A DNA stretch of 64,000 nt, taken from contig OU696576.1 of the NCBI GenBank assembly GCA_916048095.2, forward strand, positions 5,685,664-5,749,663, given 5' to 3'. Every line of letters begins with the position of its first letter. Within the stretch, counting starts at the first letter, position 1. The notes beneath the pieces were generated by a model. It saw only the letters and a list, made by a program, of their open reading frames with translations. It ran no database searches and was not told where the DNA came from. The position numbers and the translations under genes are program-made. Source of the DNA: Sacculina carcini (Eukaryota; Arthropoda; Thecostraca; Sacculinidae). Shown here in pieces: positions 21,331 through 36,300 of this stretch.

Positions 21331-24300
21331 ATGAGCGGAGGCAGCGGAGATTCTCAGCCGGCACTAGCGTTTGGCGCTGTTGATGAGCGGAGCCGCACAT
21401 GCGCCACAATGGTACCGGCCGACGAACGTGGCGCAGGTGCGTTGATCAGCTGCGTAGTGTCCATGCGGCACAAAACCGACCTCTATTCATCATTGCATTG
21501 TATCTATTATTACCGTATTATCATCGGACTGTTTTATTTTAGTCATGTTTTATAATGTTTTATTACCAAATCTGGTTGACTTGTATTTTAGCGTGTTTTA
21601 TTATTGACATCTGGTGGCAAAAAATTGAACTACAAGCTGGCAACCTATCCGCCTATAATTTGGCCCATTTTGTCGTTTTTCGCTCCGTTTGTCCCTTTTT
21701 TCGTAACACTTGCAATATCCGCCCGTTTCGGGGCACGCATATTCGTTTTTCGCTTGTTGGGAGTTATTTGGTTGGTTATTTGCACGTTTTTGTCTGTTTT
21801 TCGGTTTATTGTATTTACTTGGTTGGTTATTTGCACTTTTTCTGTTTTTTTCTGTGTGCCTTTCCCTCTGTATGTTTTCTACTCTCTAATAATTTCTAAG
21901 CATGCGCATTGTTTTTCCGCTTGTTGGGAGTTATGGACATTTTTCATGTTTTTTATTTTTATTTCTGTGTGTCGTTCCTTCAGTTGTTCATATTTTCCAT
22001 TTTTTATTTTCGTGTGCTTTACCTAATGCATGGTGTTTGTTGCCTGTGGTTCCGGTGGTGGATATTTCCTGTCTTATCATGTCACGTGGTGGTGGTATGC
22101 AGTTATTGTGAAATGGCACCTAGTGGATGTCCATCAGCCTCCAGATTTATTGTACCTACCACAGAAATTATGAGCGATACTCATATCGGAGAAGAGGCGT
22201 TCAATATAGTTGGTCTTGTCATCGCAATGACCTAACCTAACCTAACCTAACCTAGTGCTAATAGTCAAACAAATAAAAGAAAAAAACGGGCAAATAACCG
22301 ACCAAATAACTGCCAACAAGCAAAAAACAAACACGCGTGCACAGAAATTGAGTTTTAAGCACTCGTAGACTAAAAAATGACACATCAACGGAAAAAAGTA
22401 ATCGAAAACGGACAAACGGAGCGAAAAACGACAAAATGCGCCAAATTATAGGCGGAGAAGGTTGCCAGCTTATAGCTCATTTTTTGCCACCAGATATCAC
22501 TATAAGACAAGTCCCTATAAGACAAGTCAACACCAAATCTTGTTTTTCATATCTGTGTTGTAATCTCTAATTTGAATTGTTGCAATCTGTCTGTTGTGTG
22601 CACTTTCATTATGCGTTTTGATCTAGTATGATCATTTGATTTTGTTCTCTCTACGTCGTTTGATCGTTTCCAATGCATTATACCACTGTATGGTGTTAAT
22701 AGTGCTTGCACTGTTCCCACTTCACTGGACTTGACTGTAATACTTATGATTATAATTTCGCTTCGTGGGGGCTCTCGCTTCGTATCTGATTCCGGGTTGG
22801 TAATTAACACTAGCTAGCATTATCAGACTCCCCAGCTAGTTGTGGTGCTGCAGATGGGCGCTCGGTGGTGTGCAGCCTCGTGTAGACGGGCGCATGCCGC
22901 TTGTTTGATCGGCCTGAGCTGTTGGCGGGTGCTGAAGCCACACTGTGACGGTGTATTGTGCTGGCAGAGTGTGCATTCGGCGAGCACGCGGTTAGCTCGT
23001 GTGACGACGACGCTGAGCAAGACGCAGGTAGCGAGGACAGCTCGAGCAGCGGCTCTGATGATGAGGAAGATGATGATGATGACGAGGATGATGACGGCGA
23101 GGTGTGCGCCATTTGTCTCAGCTCGTTCAGAGGCCAGGAGATTGGCAATCCGGAGTCATGCGATCATAACTTCTGTCTACAACACATTCTCGAGTGGGCC
23201 AATGTGAGTGTTGTGAACACGCACACACACACACACACACATACATATACAGAGCTGACTTACTAACAGTGGTTGAATGATATACATTCTTCTACAACGT
23301 AGAATCGGTTGTATATCGGTAATGCGAAATATTACAAGTGAATTATGTGGAAAGCAGGCGAATGTATGTTCAAATGTATGTGTGTGTGTGTGTGTATTTC
23401 TGCGTGTGTCATGGTGATGCAGAACGTGACCACCTGCCCGGTCGACCGGCAGACGTTCACCATGATTCTGGTGCGACGCGAGCCGGGCGGCTGCATCACG
23501 CGCAGAATCGCCATCGAGAAGAAGGACCCGCTGCACCAGCAGCCCGACGATGATCCCACCTACTGCGAGGTGCGGCTACATGCCTTTCTTTTCCACCCTC
23601 TGTCTGTCTGTCTGTCTGTCTGTCTGCTCATTAGTGCTACCTCTTTTCTCTAGGACTGCCGTGTGATCCTAGACGTCGGCTCACCGCAAAAGCGCCAACT
23701 AACAAGAACAATAAAAACAACAACTAACAATACTCCTCTTTTTCGTTTTCTTCTTCTGATGAACTAACTGAGCGGCTGCCAAGCATTTGTTTGTTTCAAT
23801 TTTTCGTCATGTTGATTCTGTATTGAAATATTATATTCACTCGTGTGCATAGATTATCATTTAAAGTGCGCTGCTCTGTGCGTATACGCGTTTTTTCGGG
23901 CATGAATGCGTGTACGTGTACGTATGTGTGCGTGTGTGTGTGTGTGTGTGCGTGTGTGTGCAGGTGTGCGGCCGGTGCGACCGCGAGGACCGACTATTAC
24001 TGTGCGACGGTTGTGACAGCGGATATCACCTGGATTGTCTCGATCCGCCGCTGCTGCGCGTGCCCGAGGACCAGTGGTTCTGCTCCGAGTGTGTGCCCGC
24101 CGACACAGCAGCCACATCCAACGTCGACTCCAGTATTATGGCCGTGCTTGCCGCCGAGGTACACATAGCACAACCGGCGTACGCTACATGATGTACTGCA
24201 TCATTTGCATTTGAATTCAAATGTATTTTGAATTCAGACAACCGAGTTTTCAATTCAGACAACTGAGTTTTCAGTTCAGACAACTGAGTTTTCAGTTCAG

Positions 24301-27300
24301 ACAACTGAGTTGTCAATTCAGACCAGAGAATGAAGTACATTTTCTGATGCGTTTTCTTTGCAAAAATATGCTTTTTAGTTTCTTTTTGTTTTTTAGAATG
24401 CGCCCCAATCGTCCTCGGATGTTGGATATTAGCTTATAGAAATGAGTTTAATTGGTGTTCTGTACTTTTTTACATGTTTTATTTGAAAAATAATTTAAGA
24501 ATAGTATAAAAAACGAGTACCGTATTTGCCGGTGTATAAGTCGATTTTTTTCGATCAAAAATCGCCGGAAAAAAATAAACCTCGACTTATACACCGAGTT
24601 ATAAAACTTAACTTCGTATTCATCGCTTCAAATGTAGTATCACAGGGTTATAAAGTAAATAATATTTAAAATGGCGTATAGATCGCTTGCTACAAACTCG
24701 CGAATTTGAACACATTTCGTCAATAAATTTAGCTTATTTCTGATTGAATTTTAAAGTTTAATAGAATGAAACAATTGACCTCGACTTATACAAGGGATAT
24801 ACCATAATATCGTAAATTTCCGTCGAATTTTAGTGGTTCGACTTATACAACGAGTCGACTTATACACCGGCAAATACGGTATTTATCAATATATATCCAA
24901 AGATAATGTTTGAAAGTGCATCCCGGCTCGGTGGTTTAAGTTTAATTTATTGAAAAAACCAATGTTTTTCAAAGATGGCTTTGATGATGTGGATATTTGA
25001 AATAATCAGCAAAACAAAACAAATTCATTGATTGATTAAGTGCTTTTTAAGGAAACCATGTTTTTATGAAAAGAAGCCATGATGTTTTGAAAACTGGGTG
25101 TAAATTTGTTTTATCAATGCACATGTTCAGAAAAGGTCGTCAGCAGAACAAGACAAGTTAATTGGTTGGTCAAGTGTTTTTAGCAAAGGTGTTAGTGTTT
25201 TTTAGTCAGCGTTTTTTAATATAACAATATTTTTTTCAAACTGGCCCTATGGAATTGATTGATGTACGTTCAAATATCTTTTGTATATGAAATAGCCTGC
25301 TGGTATAAGCGGCTGGTTAAATCACTTGATTTATACGGTTTTTTAACCATTAATTTTTTCAAAATCGATATTTTTCGACAGACGATTTTCGTATATGTAC
25401 AGATTTAGAATTTTTTTAGCAGATCAATGAAAGTTGAAACAAATTATACTAAATGTTTTTGTATAAATAACCTGTTTTTTTGAGACCGGTTTTATGGATG
25501 ATGATTTCTTTTATGTAGTTATTTGTTTTCAAATACCTTTTTGTACATCAAATATATTTCCTCTGTCGTTTCTCTCCTACACGGAGATAATCCCAATTTT
25601 CACGGAAATATTCCCAATGTTTTTAAAAAGATGGTTTTAATGATGTGGATATTTGAAATACTTTGTCAGCAGAACAAAACAAATTCATTGATTAACCATG
25701 TGTTTTTTTTAAAGAAACCATGTTTTTATAAAAAAAATACAATGATGTTTTTCAAACTGGTTTTAAATTCGTTTTATTAATGTACAGATTGAAAAAATGT
25801 CAGCAGAACAAGACAAGTTAATTGGTTGGTCAAGTGTTTATTTGACAAACGTATATTTAAACTAACGCCTCTTTAATTAAACAATGCTTTCTAGAACAGT
25901 CTCTATGGAAGATAGATTTGATTGATGTAGGTTCAAATACCATTTGTATAGCAAGTAGCCTGCTGGTATATGCGGCTGGTTAAACCACTTGATTTAAACT
26001 GTTTTTTAACCATGGTTTTTTCAAAATATATACTTTTGAAAAACGGTTATCGTAGATGTAGAGATTTAAAAAAAAATATTGGCGGCAGATCAAGGAAAGT
26101 AGTTAGTAAAGTAGTTAGTTAATAAGTAAACTAAAGTAGTTAGTAAAGTAGTAGCTAGTTGGGAAAATATGTAGTTATTTGTGTTCAAATACCTTTTTGT
26201 ACATTAAATATATTTTTCAGTCGTTTTTTTCCTACATGAAAATATTGTCCGTTTTTCTGGTCAGGATTGCCACTCTGAATAATGCGACCCGCTTTTATTC
26301 GTATTCTCATTAGGGACACTAAGTGTGTGTGTATATTTGTAGTCTTTGTGTAAATATTTGCAGTTTGTACATTTGTACGTATTTGCAAATAATTGATCTG
26401 TTGAATGAAATGATGAAAGTGATTGTAATCAACGTAGTTCATTTCTGGTAGGAGAAAGGTTATATGTGAAAAAATATTATGGAACATGTTTTTTAACAGT
26501 TTCGGTTTTAGCAGAAAAAAACGGTTCTCAAACCCTGCTTTCTTACACAATGATTAACTCAATAATTGAATGCAAAACTGTACTGTACATAGAAGTGCCG
26601 CGCAGTACCGTGCAAACAATGATATTAAGGCTTTCAGACACATTATAACAATTTTATTGTACATATTTAATGACAATTCAATTTGATAAGGTCACTAATG
26701 GCATGAATAACTCATGTGTTGATAAAAATTGTTCATTTAACATCCCAAATATATCATTTCCATAATTTGAATTATTTGCATGAATCTTTAAAAAAAAAAT
26801 TGGTCGAGGTTTTTGTTGGGCAAAAAAACGGTAGAAAAAAATCTTTTTTAGGTCGTATCTCTAGGCACAGTACCGTGCGAACAATGATAATATGACTTTC
26901 AGACTCATTATAACAATTTTATTGTGCATATTTAATTATTATTCAATGTGATAGGACCACTAATAGCATAAATAATTTGAGATAGTAATAAGATTATAAT
27001 TTCTTTTATTTAACATCCCAAAATATATTATTTTTATAATTTAATTTTTTTGCTTGACTTGAAAAACCCAAAGGAACGTGTTTTTTGTCGAGATTTTTCT
27101 TGGCAAAAAACGGTTTTTGAGGTCGCATCTCTAACCGTACCATACCCATACTCTGATTCAGACAACTGAGTTTTCAATTGAGACAATTGAATTTTGAATT
27201 GAAACATCTGAATATTGAATTCAGTTTCTCTGACTTTTTTGTTTTGACCCCTGGTTTCTTGGAAATTCTGTTTGACTGGATGTATTTGAATTTCTCACTC

Positions 27301-30300
27301 GAGTTGACAATGTATTGAATAACCGACAGTTTTGCTCCGAGTGTCTTGTTGTCTGACGCTTGCAAACTCAACTGCCAATGTAAAAGCAATGCAACTCACT
27401 GTCGACTGTTTGCTGTGTTATTTTCTGCCAACGTGGTACTTTACGGTGGCACTTTGTGTTCGGGTGTTGTCTATAATTTATACAATTATCAAATTTATGA
27501 AAACATCAAATTAATTTGAATTAATGTAAGTATCCAATTACTCAATATATGTATTCGTGCGAATTGGTTCATACTACACCGTACTCCATTATGAGACTAT
27601 TAAGGCTTGGTAGAATATAACTTGATGTCGTGTACAGTCAGTTCAGAGTTAAGTGTGCACGTACACTGAATCGCGTGGCAATGGTTTGAGAACCACTGGT
27701 TGACCATTGGTTGTAGAGGCAGTGAGGTCACGTGACCGTCATCATTGTTGTGAAGGAACGCTCGTGCTGTGTTGGCCTTCGAGTGTTTGCCTAGTGTTGG
27801 TGTGTACTCGTTCAATTGGCTGTATGGTGGTGCTGTTGTTTTGTGAAGAGTGTTTACGTGTGTTATTCAGTATAGTCATTGTGCGTGCGTATTGTGTGAG
27901 CGTTGATTTGGTGTGTGTGTGTGTGTGTGGCATTTTACGCCCGTACATCGTTTCTAACAAGTTATATCGAATGTGCATGAGCTCGGCGCCATGCAGAGGA
28001 AATAGGTCAAGTTGTTTTTTTGTCGTTGAAATAACGTTTTGCTGCGCCTTTGTTTTTGGGTTGAACTAGGGCAGTGGTTCCCTTTTTTCGGGTGACCTCA
28101 ATATTCACTGGAATCCATGACCTCAATCCCACTAGTCAACATTGTATTATTTTTATTACTAGTTGAGGGATATAAGAGTACAGTAAATGCGCCTCTAGGA
28201 GAGAGGTAATATAAGTTTGGAAAACAAAAACATTAACATAATTGAATATAAGCATATTATAATATATTTCCGACGAATAATAAATGACAGCCCTGGTGAC
28301 AAGCGTTGTGCTGCACCGGCATGGCTCACCGCTCTCTGCTCGGGCTTACCGCCTTGCACTTGAATATAGCCAAAGATGAGACATTTATCAAGAGGAGAAA
28401 TCATCATAGAAATGAGCTTGCAGTGTTAGCAGCGAGTATTGCGTGCGTGTTGTCTTCTAATGAGTGCGTATGTAAATATGCACGTCTGTGTGCGTGTGCT
28501 ATTGGCTTGTTCTATGAGGGAGCATACTTGCTCGTGCGTGTGATCAATCATCGACTGTGTGATGCGCATTTTATTCTGGAATTGTATTATGTGTACATGT
28601 GTGTGTTTGTGTGTTAACGTGTTACGTGGAGGCGGGCATATCGCAGCGCGAGCTAGTATCGCTGCTCGATGGGCACGCCGGCGACTCGGTGCCGAGTGCC
28701 GCCGCTGCCGTGACGCGCAGAATGGCGCGCACCCAACTGGCCGAGCGCATCCGACGCAGAACAACCACCGTTATGTCGTCGGAGTCGACGACCGTCGCAG
28801 ACGACGAGACGGTGAGTGGTAGTTTCTTTGTATTTGCATTGTCATTGTTTATACGTCCGAATGTTTTTTTGATATTGTGTCATTTTAATATTTTTCTGTT
28901 TTTATTTATATTTATTTTTGTGTTTTTATTTGTTCTCATTTTGATCTGTTTGTGTTGGATGTGTTTTTATTTCTGGACATTTTTGAACCGGTGTGTCGCA
29001 GGATATTTTCTGCTCTTTACAGAAACAATGCACTTGGAATTCATACGTCTATCCCTACAGCGGCAACATATACACACTTGGTCCAGCTCAGGGCTTATTG
29101 CCACCAAACAAAATGCAATTGACACTGCAATGCAAAATGGACAATGCAATGAACAATTGAAGACGCGAGTAGGTCCAACTATTAGCTTACCGAGGTTGTT
29201 CGGTCAGACAACCTGAGGAACATCAACAACTATTGGCTTATCCACGCGGCTTGCTATGCGGTAGCGTTAAGGTTGCGTGAGTTAGGCTCTGTATGCGTCA
29301 AACTGGGGCTATTTCTTCTGAATGTTAGGCAGGTGAACATTTGAACCCTACTGTGCTGGCTTTTTCGATACCCTGACTTCTGGATTGCAAGATTATTTCG
29401 TTATCACTGCACCACTCGAGACGTTATGCACATGTATACGTGTGTGTGTGTTTGTTTGTGTGCATGGTCTAGACGCTGCCGGGAGCGTCTGGTGTTTCGT
29501 CAGCGCGTGGTCGGCGTGCGTCGTCCCGGTCTCGCTCCACGACCGGTCGCGGACGGTCGCGTGGTCGTCGCAAGTGCAGGCTCAGTGATGGCGGCGGCGG
29601 CAAGAAACCACGCAAGAAACGAGCGAGAAAGTCGAGGCGGCGGCGCTCCACCAAACGTCAGGTATGTATGCTGATTAGATGTTCATCTGAAGGTTGGTTG
29701 AACGTGGTGGTTTGTTATGGTTTGTCTTCTGACTGTCCGGTACTAATGATTGTGAATATGTATATGTGTTTGTGTAGAAGCGCGTGCGTGATACGGTGGA
29801 TAAGTACGACACGACGAGACAACACCTACGCAAACTGCTGGCAATTCGCCGCATGAAGCCAGGACAGGTACGGGCTCTATATTGTGATCGTGTGTGGCTT
29901 CGACTGGTCGCCACACATCTTTTTGCATATTGATTGACAGATAGGGCGGTAATACATCTCGTATTATCCATGCAATTGATATAATCGTTGAATTTAATTC
30001 ATAGTCGCGTTTTTTCTAGACTCATTGATGCCGTGTAAAATTTGACGGAAATTTGAGTGTTATTCATGCAGTTACATTGCATTTGTGCGCTCGTGTGTGT
30101 GTGTGCGTGTGTGTGTGTGTGTGTGACAGCTGGAACCGCCAGTCATCGGGACGCGTGGTAGCGGACAGAGCGAGACAATGGGTGCGGCAGTGGCGGCAGT
30201 CAGTGCAGTGAGTTCGGTACGACGTCAGCGCTCGGCCGTTCCCACGCTGCATTTGTTTGGCCGTCGCGACGATCTGCTGCTGGCTGCAAGCGACCCGGAC

Positions 30301-33300
30301 AGTGAGCCTGATGACGGCGACGGACCGCTCTGGTCAACGGTCGGCGGCGTCGGTGGGCTGTGCGCCATGACGGCCGCTCGTGCGGCGGTGCCGCGGCCTC
30401 TCCGCGCCGGCAAGTGCGTTCTCGCCAGACAGCAAACGTTGCCGGCGGCGGCAGCTGATGTGGCTCAGCCGTCGCCCGACGATGTGCTGGCGACCATTTT
30501 GAGCAGCCAGTCGCTTCTGCTGTCCGACTCGCGTCGGATGCGTATTGAGCGCGACGGGCGGCTGTCTGTGGTGTCAGCGACGCGGCGGCCGGCGAGCGTG
30601 ACGGCCGGTGGTGTGTCACCGCGCGTACCGCTCGTCACCGCCGCCGCTGCCTCGGTCGCCTTGTCTCCGACCGCTTCTTCCTCGTCGTCGCCGTCGTCAA
30701 ACACGCAGTCGAACCGTCAGATGGATTCGTCGTGCGCGCCGGAACACGCTCATTCAGTTGCGTCGCATTCGACAGAGGGTACGTCGCATACGCCGGTTTC
30801 AAATGCTGCTGGCGATACTGCGACGTCGGCCTGTGGCGCCGGCGTTCAGACTGCTCGTATTGATCAACATTCGTGCGGCGGATCGGCGATGAAGCTGGCA
30901 CGTGACAAAAGACGCACAGACGCGGCGCCGGCGTCGCACGATTCCAAGGCAGATACGGCTGATGACGACGGCGGTGCTGGCAGATGCGACCACGGATCTC
31001 TGGTGATTGCCGCCGGTTGTTCTGGCGGCCAGACTCCACCGTCGTCGGGCGTGCCGTCGCCGGTCGACGCAGCTGACACGAGCCGGCCGATGGGTTCTTG
31101 CGTCGGCGGCACTCTGGGCGGCCGATTTTTCGACGGAGCTCGCAACAATATCGGCTACGCGACTTATTACGCACAGCGGCGCTCTCCCTCACCATCTGTA
31201 TCGGTCTCTACCGCTGTCTGTGCGGCTGTGGTTGGCGAGGTGGGCCGGGGTGCAGCCGTGGCTGGTGCCAGTGAGTGCGATGTCGACTTGTACAGCGACA
31301 TTGAGTCGGCCGGCTCTGCTACGTCGTCTCGTGGCGAGCCGGTCGACAGCGATTATCACCAGGACATGGACGGACCGCACGTGGTGAGCGCGGCTATTGC
31401 GGCCGTGATGGCTTCGTCTTGTGTCGATGACAATGGCGACGGAAGCGGAAGCATGCGCTACGCCAGCGACGTGTCCAGTGAGGATGAGCTGGTAATAGAC
31501 GATTCAGTGCGCCGCTCGCCCGAAGCTGTTGCCGATCGTACGGCGGATGTGTCGAGTCAAGTGGTAATGTCGGCTATGGCTGAGGTGGCCGCCGAAAACA
31601 AATCTCCACCTCGAGGGCGGTTGACTACCGAAGTCATTAATTCCCCGGAGAGTTTCCATGAGGATTTGGGCAGTCAGTCAGCTACAGATTGCGAGGTGCA
31701 TTCTTCTCCAACTACGTTGGAGGCGGCCGCTGTACTCAGACAGATAGTTAATAGAGAATCAAGTCAACTTCCTTCTCTGCCGGACGCTGAACAGATTTCA
31801 GACTCGGAGGAACCAAATGATTTTGATGATGGTATGGAAGAGGGTGAGATCCCTCCACCGACGCCGCCTCCTTTACCGCCTGCTTCTACATGTGATCCAC
31901 CGCCAATTTCGCTGTATTCACGGAGCACTCATGTTCGTTCCCCATTGCCTCACTCAGGTGGTTCGTCCAGTAATCATGAGTTTTATGCTGATCAAGATGT
32001 AATCGAATGTCTCTCGACAGATCACAATGATAGTAAAATCGTCCACGATGGCTGCGGAGTTGAGGACGGCGAGATTGTAGATCCCAGTATGATGAGTGTT
32101 GCGGACGAACCAGGGGAACTTTTAGACGACTTGAAGTCTTTTTTGAAGCAATCAGAGGCTGTAAATACATCGATGAAGGTTGCAGACGAAGGAATAAAAG
32201 AAAAATATTCTGAGAAAAACGAATCTAAATTGCTGTGTCAGAATGTAGTTGCAGTTTTCAATGGAGGGGATGATGATGATGATGCTCCGACTGTTGATGA
32301 AGAGATTCGGGATTTTGTTGTTGTCGAGAAAACACATGCGACCTCGGGCGAAAATGTGGATTCTACAACGCCCCAAATTAGCTGGAAGAAGATATCAAAG
32401 AATAATAAGGTGAGGAACTACCGTGAGATCGGTCGTCCCAATGATTGGGTAGGTAGTGATAATAAGGATAAGTCGTCCAGCTTTCGGCTACCTTCCGTAA
32501 ATCATTCAAACAATCTTGATAAGGCCGAGGGTCCTTCCAAATCTAAAGAGGACACTCTTCGCGGGAAGTCTTCGCTAAGCACAGATGACGTTCGCCACGT
32601 GATAACGGATCGCCGGGAACGTAAGAAACGCAGCAAGAGATCGAGGTCGCGTTCTCGTTCGGCCAATGCTGGTGGTAGTAGCAGCTCTAGACGGAGACGG
32701 CAACATAGGAGGAAATCGTCTCGTAGTGGGAGTCGTTCAAAGCGCAAAAATGATTCCAGAGACAGAAAGCGGAAACGCGCTAGTTCTCCATTAGAACGGC
32801 GCCGAGTATGGATTTCACGGTCTCCAGTAAGCGATGAGTCCAATAATAAAGTCAGTAGGGCTAGGGTTCCCTCCAAGTCACGCTCATCTTCACAAAACGA
32901 TGGTTACTCAAAAACCGTTCGAAGGAGACGCGCATCTGCTGAATCCAGACCAGTTCATAGACAAAAGACCAAAGTGAATATATCAAAGGATGAGCAGGCG
33001 AGAAAAAAAGACAAAGAATCAATGTCGAAGGCTGTGATAGCTGATGGTGATAATTTGGTTGTGAGTGTGAATTTCCCACGCGGCGAAAAAGATGTAACAC
33101 CGAATATACCCAGATTAAATATACCCGATAATGTAATAACTAATGATGAAGTATTACCTAGTTTAACTGACGCAGTACCTAGTTTACCAGCTCCCGAGGC
33201 GGAGGATCAGCCGAAATTGTCGTCACCACTTCCGTCGGAGTTAGCTGTAAGTGTCAACCCTTTGAGACCCGAATCTCCCGTGGCGATAAAAGAGAAACAT

Positions 33301-36300
33301 CTACGTAACAACGACACTTCAATGAATAGGATGGGTTCTCCTTCGAAAAGTAGGTCTAAAGAATCGACAGCAGGCGCCTCCTTGAGTACCAAAAAGAGCA
33401 ATAACATGCCAAGTGTTTCTTCAGTTAAAAATATCGACGCAAAGTTAACGGGTGTCAGTCGTGCTGCTTATCGTCGTTCTAGACGACGTTCTCAGTCTAG
33501 CAGCTCGTCGTCGTCGCCACATCGTGATCGACGCGTAGTGCGTAGTGCTCTGCGTCGTCCACCACAGCTGAGTCCGGTTGACCTGGACGTGCTCGAAGTG
33601 CCGGCGTCCGACACCGAGCCGATCGTCATCACTGACTCGGACGGCGGCTTTAGTGACGATGACGTGCGGCCGGCGTCTCCGTCGGGCTGCGCTACGTCGG
33701 CACTGACGGCCGGCGGCTCTACTGCGCCGAGAGCCCCCGCAGGCAGCGCGCCTACACGCAGTCCTCGCGGCCCTCGCACGCCGTCCGATCCTGACACACC
33801 GCCGCATTCGTCGGCAGCAACTACGATGACGACGAGCGCGCAACAATCCACTACACGACCGCAACAGTTATCGGTGCAGTCGGGAGCTGGCGATTCGACC
33901 TTCGTGAAATTCTCGCTGACCGGTCGACTGGCGGCGACTGGCGCCTCGGTGAGGCCGCTGTTCAACCCATTAATGGCCGCCTCGGACGCTGCCGACGTCG
34001 ACGAAGATGACATGTTCCATGTTTCGCCGCGCACCGCCGCTCCAGTTACAACTACAACGGCTACGGCGACGACTACAGCACCGGTCGTCCGAGGGCCTAG
34101 TACTCCGCCAGAGCCGGCGGTGCGTGCGGTCAATGTCGACGCGTCATCGTACGATCCGTTCGAGCCAACGCACTCGGCATCGCCGGCTAGTCAGCAGTCG
34201 TCACCAGGCGCGACCAGCGCAGCCGACAATTCGGCCGTCGTTGATTTGGCGACTGCCGGCGCGACGACAAGCACCGATTCAGCTGGTTCTGCGCCCGCCA
34301 GTTCTGTCATAAGCGACTGTTCCGATAAGGTGGGACGTTTTGCACGTACATTGTTGGTTTTATTTTCGATTTAATTTGCATTCGGCACTGGCTGTTGATT
34401 TCACATTGCATGTAGTTAGAACATATAGTTTAATTCAATGTTGCGTTTGATGTGTATCGTGCGATGCGATATATTGTGTGGTATCTGGAATTATTGGCGA
34501 GTAAGTTGTTCTGACGTGACTTTTTCGAATGTCCCAGATGAGCCTATTTGCTGATCTTCCGCCTCCGTCTAGTGGCATTGAGCGACCATCGCCAGTACTG
34601 CCGACACCACTTCCATCTGAATGCTCCTCCGTTGCTCTACCCGATATTTCCCGTCCTCCTCCTCCCCCTCTGCTGCCGCCGTCGCTGCCGCCGCAGCCGC
34701 CGATACTGGAGTCGGCGCGTCATTCGCCGGCCGTCGAGAGGCCGTCGTCTGTGGCGGTCGCGGCCGTATCTCAGCCGACGTCTCGCTCTGTGTCGTCCCC
34801 AGCTGGTGTGTGTTGTTCGTCGGTGGTCTCCACAGCAGTGGCGACTGCGGTGGCGAGTTCACCGCCGTCCGGCTGCGACATGGAGCTGGACAGTCCTGCA
34901 TCAGCGTGCTCGCCGCGCTCGCCCGACCCGTGCGAGGGTGACGACTTGTTTGAACCACCGCGTACTCCCGCGCCGCCAGTGGACGAGGCAGCGGCGCGAT
35001 CTGCGGTGACGTTGCCAGCTCACCCCCATCAACCCCACCATCTGCAGCGGCGACAGCAGCAGCAGCAGTCGGCACGACGGCCGACGTTCGATTCGCTGTT
35101 CAGCAGCAAGCCACGGGCGGCCGTGTGCTCGACGGGCGGTGCTGCGCAGTTGTCGCTGTCTCGCAGGCCGGTGGCTGTCGGACGCACACTGCCGAAGAGC
35201 GTGGGCGCGGCCGGCCGTCCATCACACGCATCGGCCATCAGACAGTGTGAGTTTTGTGTGTACATCAATTTTGTGTGTACATCATCGCATGAATCCACAC
35301 ACACATGCACACATGCAGACACACACGAACACATAATATGACACACAAACCCTAATAACGCACAAACGCTAGACGCGTATACACTAACAATCTACCACAC
35401 ATTCACACACAAGTAATACATTTATCAAGCCACGAACCGTCACCCAAAAACTGTGCTAAACCAAATGCCATAGCGTCGCTCTGATGAAATACACACAAAG
35501 GGAGTGCTGGTTTGATTCAGAGGAAAAAGGGCTCGTTCACAGCGGGCATACACGGGCAAGTGTATATTTCACCAAAATATTTAATTGTGTCTGGTTTCGA
35601 AGAGGCACATGTGTGCCTGTGTGTGTCTGTGTGTATGCTGAGTGAGCGATTCATTTATATTTGTTTTTACGCGGTCACATCTATAGTGACCATTTACTGT
35701 GTGTTTTCGTCGGCTATGCTATGTTACAGTGCTTACGCAGTCACACATGAACTCATTGTTATACGTGTGTATGTACATTTGTATGTATGCTTGTGTGTGT
35801 GTTGTGCACGCGAACAGTCGACCAACTACTAGGCAATCCCGCTGTTGACGACGAGAAAATATCGTTCGATGATATTCCCAATTCGGCTGTCGATATGGAA
35901 GTACAAGAGAAGGTTGGTGCGGCATACATTGAGCGTTAGTGTTGTCAGTGGCCGGTTTTGTCAATAAAACAAAGCGATTCATAAGCTGCTTCCTTCGTTT
36001 GACAATTTTGGCTTTACACACTACCTGATCTGCATGTGTTTGTATGTGTCTGCATGTGTGTCTGTAGTTTTTGAAGAAGCTAAACCGGCAGGAGCGAGTG
36101 ATTGAGGAAGTGAAGCTGGTGCTTAAGCCGTTCTACCACAAGCGCACGGTCACCAAACTGCAGTACAAGGAGATTCTTCGCAAGGCGGTGCCCAAGGTGG
36201 GTGGTGGGGCGATGGTTGGATCGTTTAAACGCCATTAAATGTTGACTTTCACTCTGAATAAGATGTGTACGCACGCGAAGCGATATCCCCGTTCAAACCA

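Noticed and set aside
21555-22235. Phe/Cys-rich open frames
   Set aside because: They lie in the T-rich interior of the Mutator-like MITE and are not membrane proteins of any known family.
22231-22255. A true chromosome end
   Set aside because: Only about five units, internal to an element and inside a gene intron.
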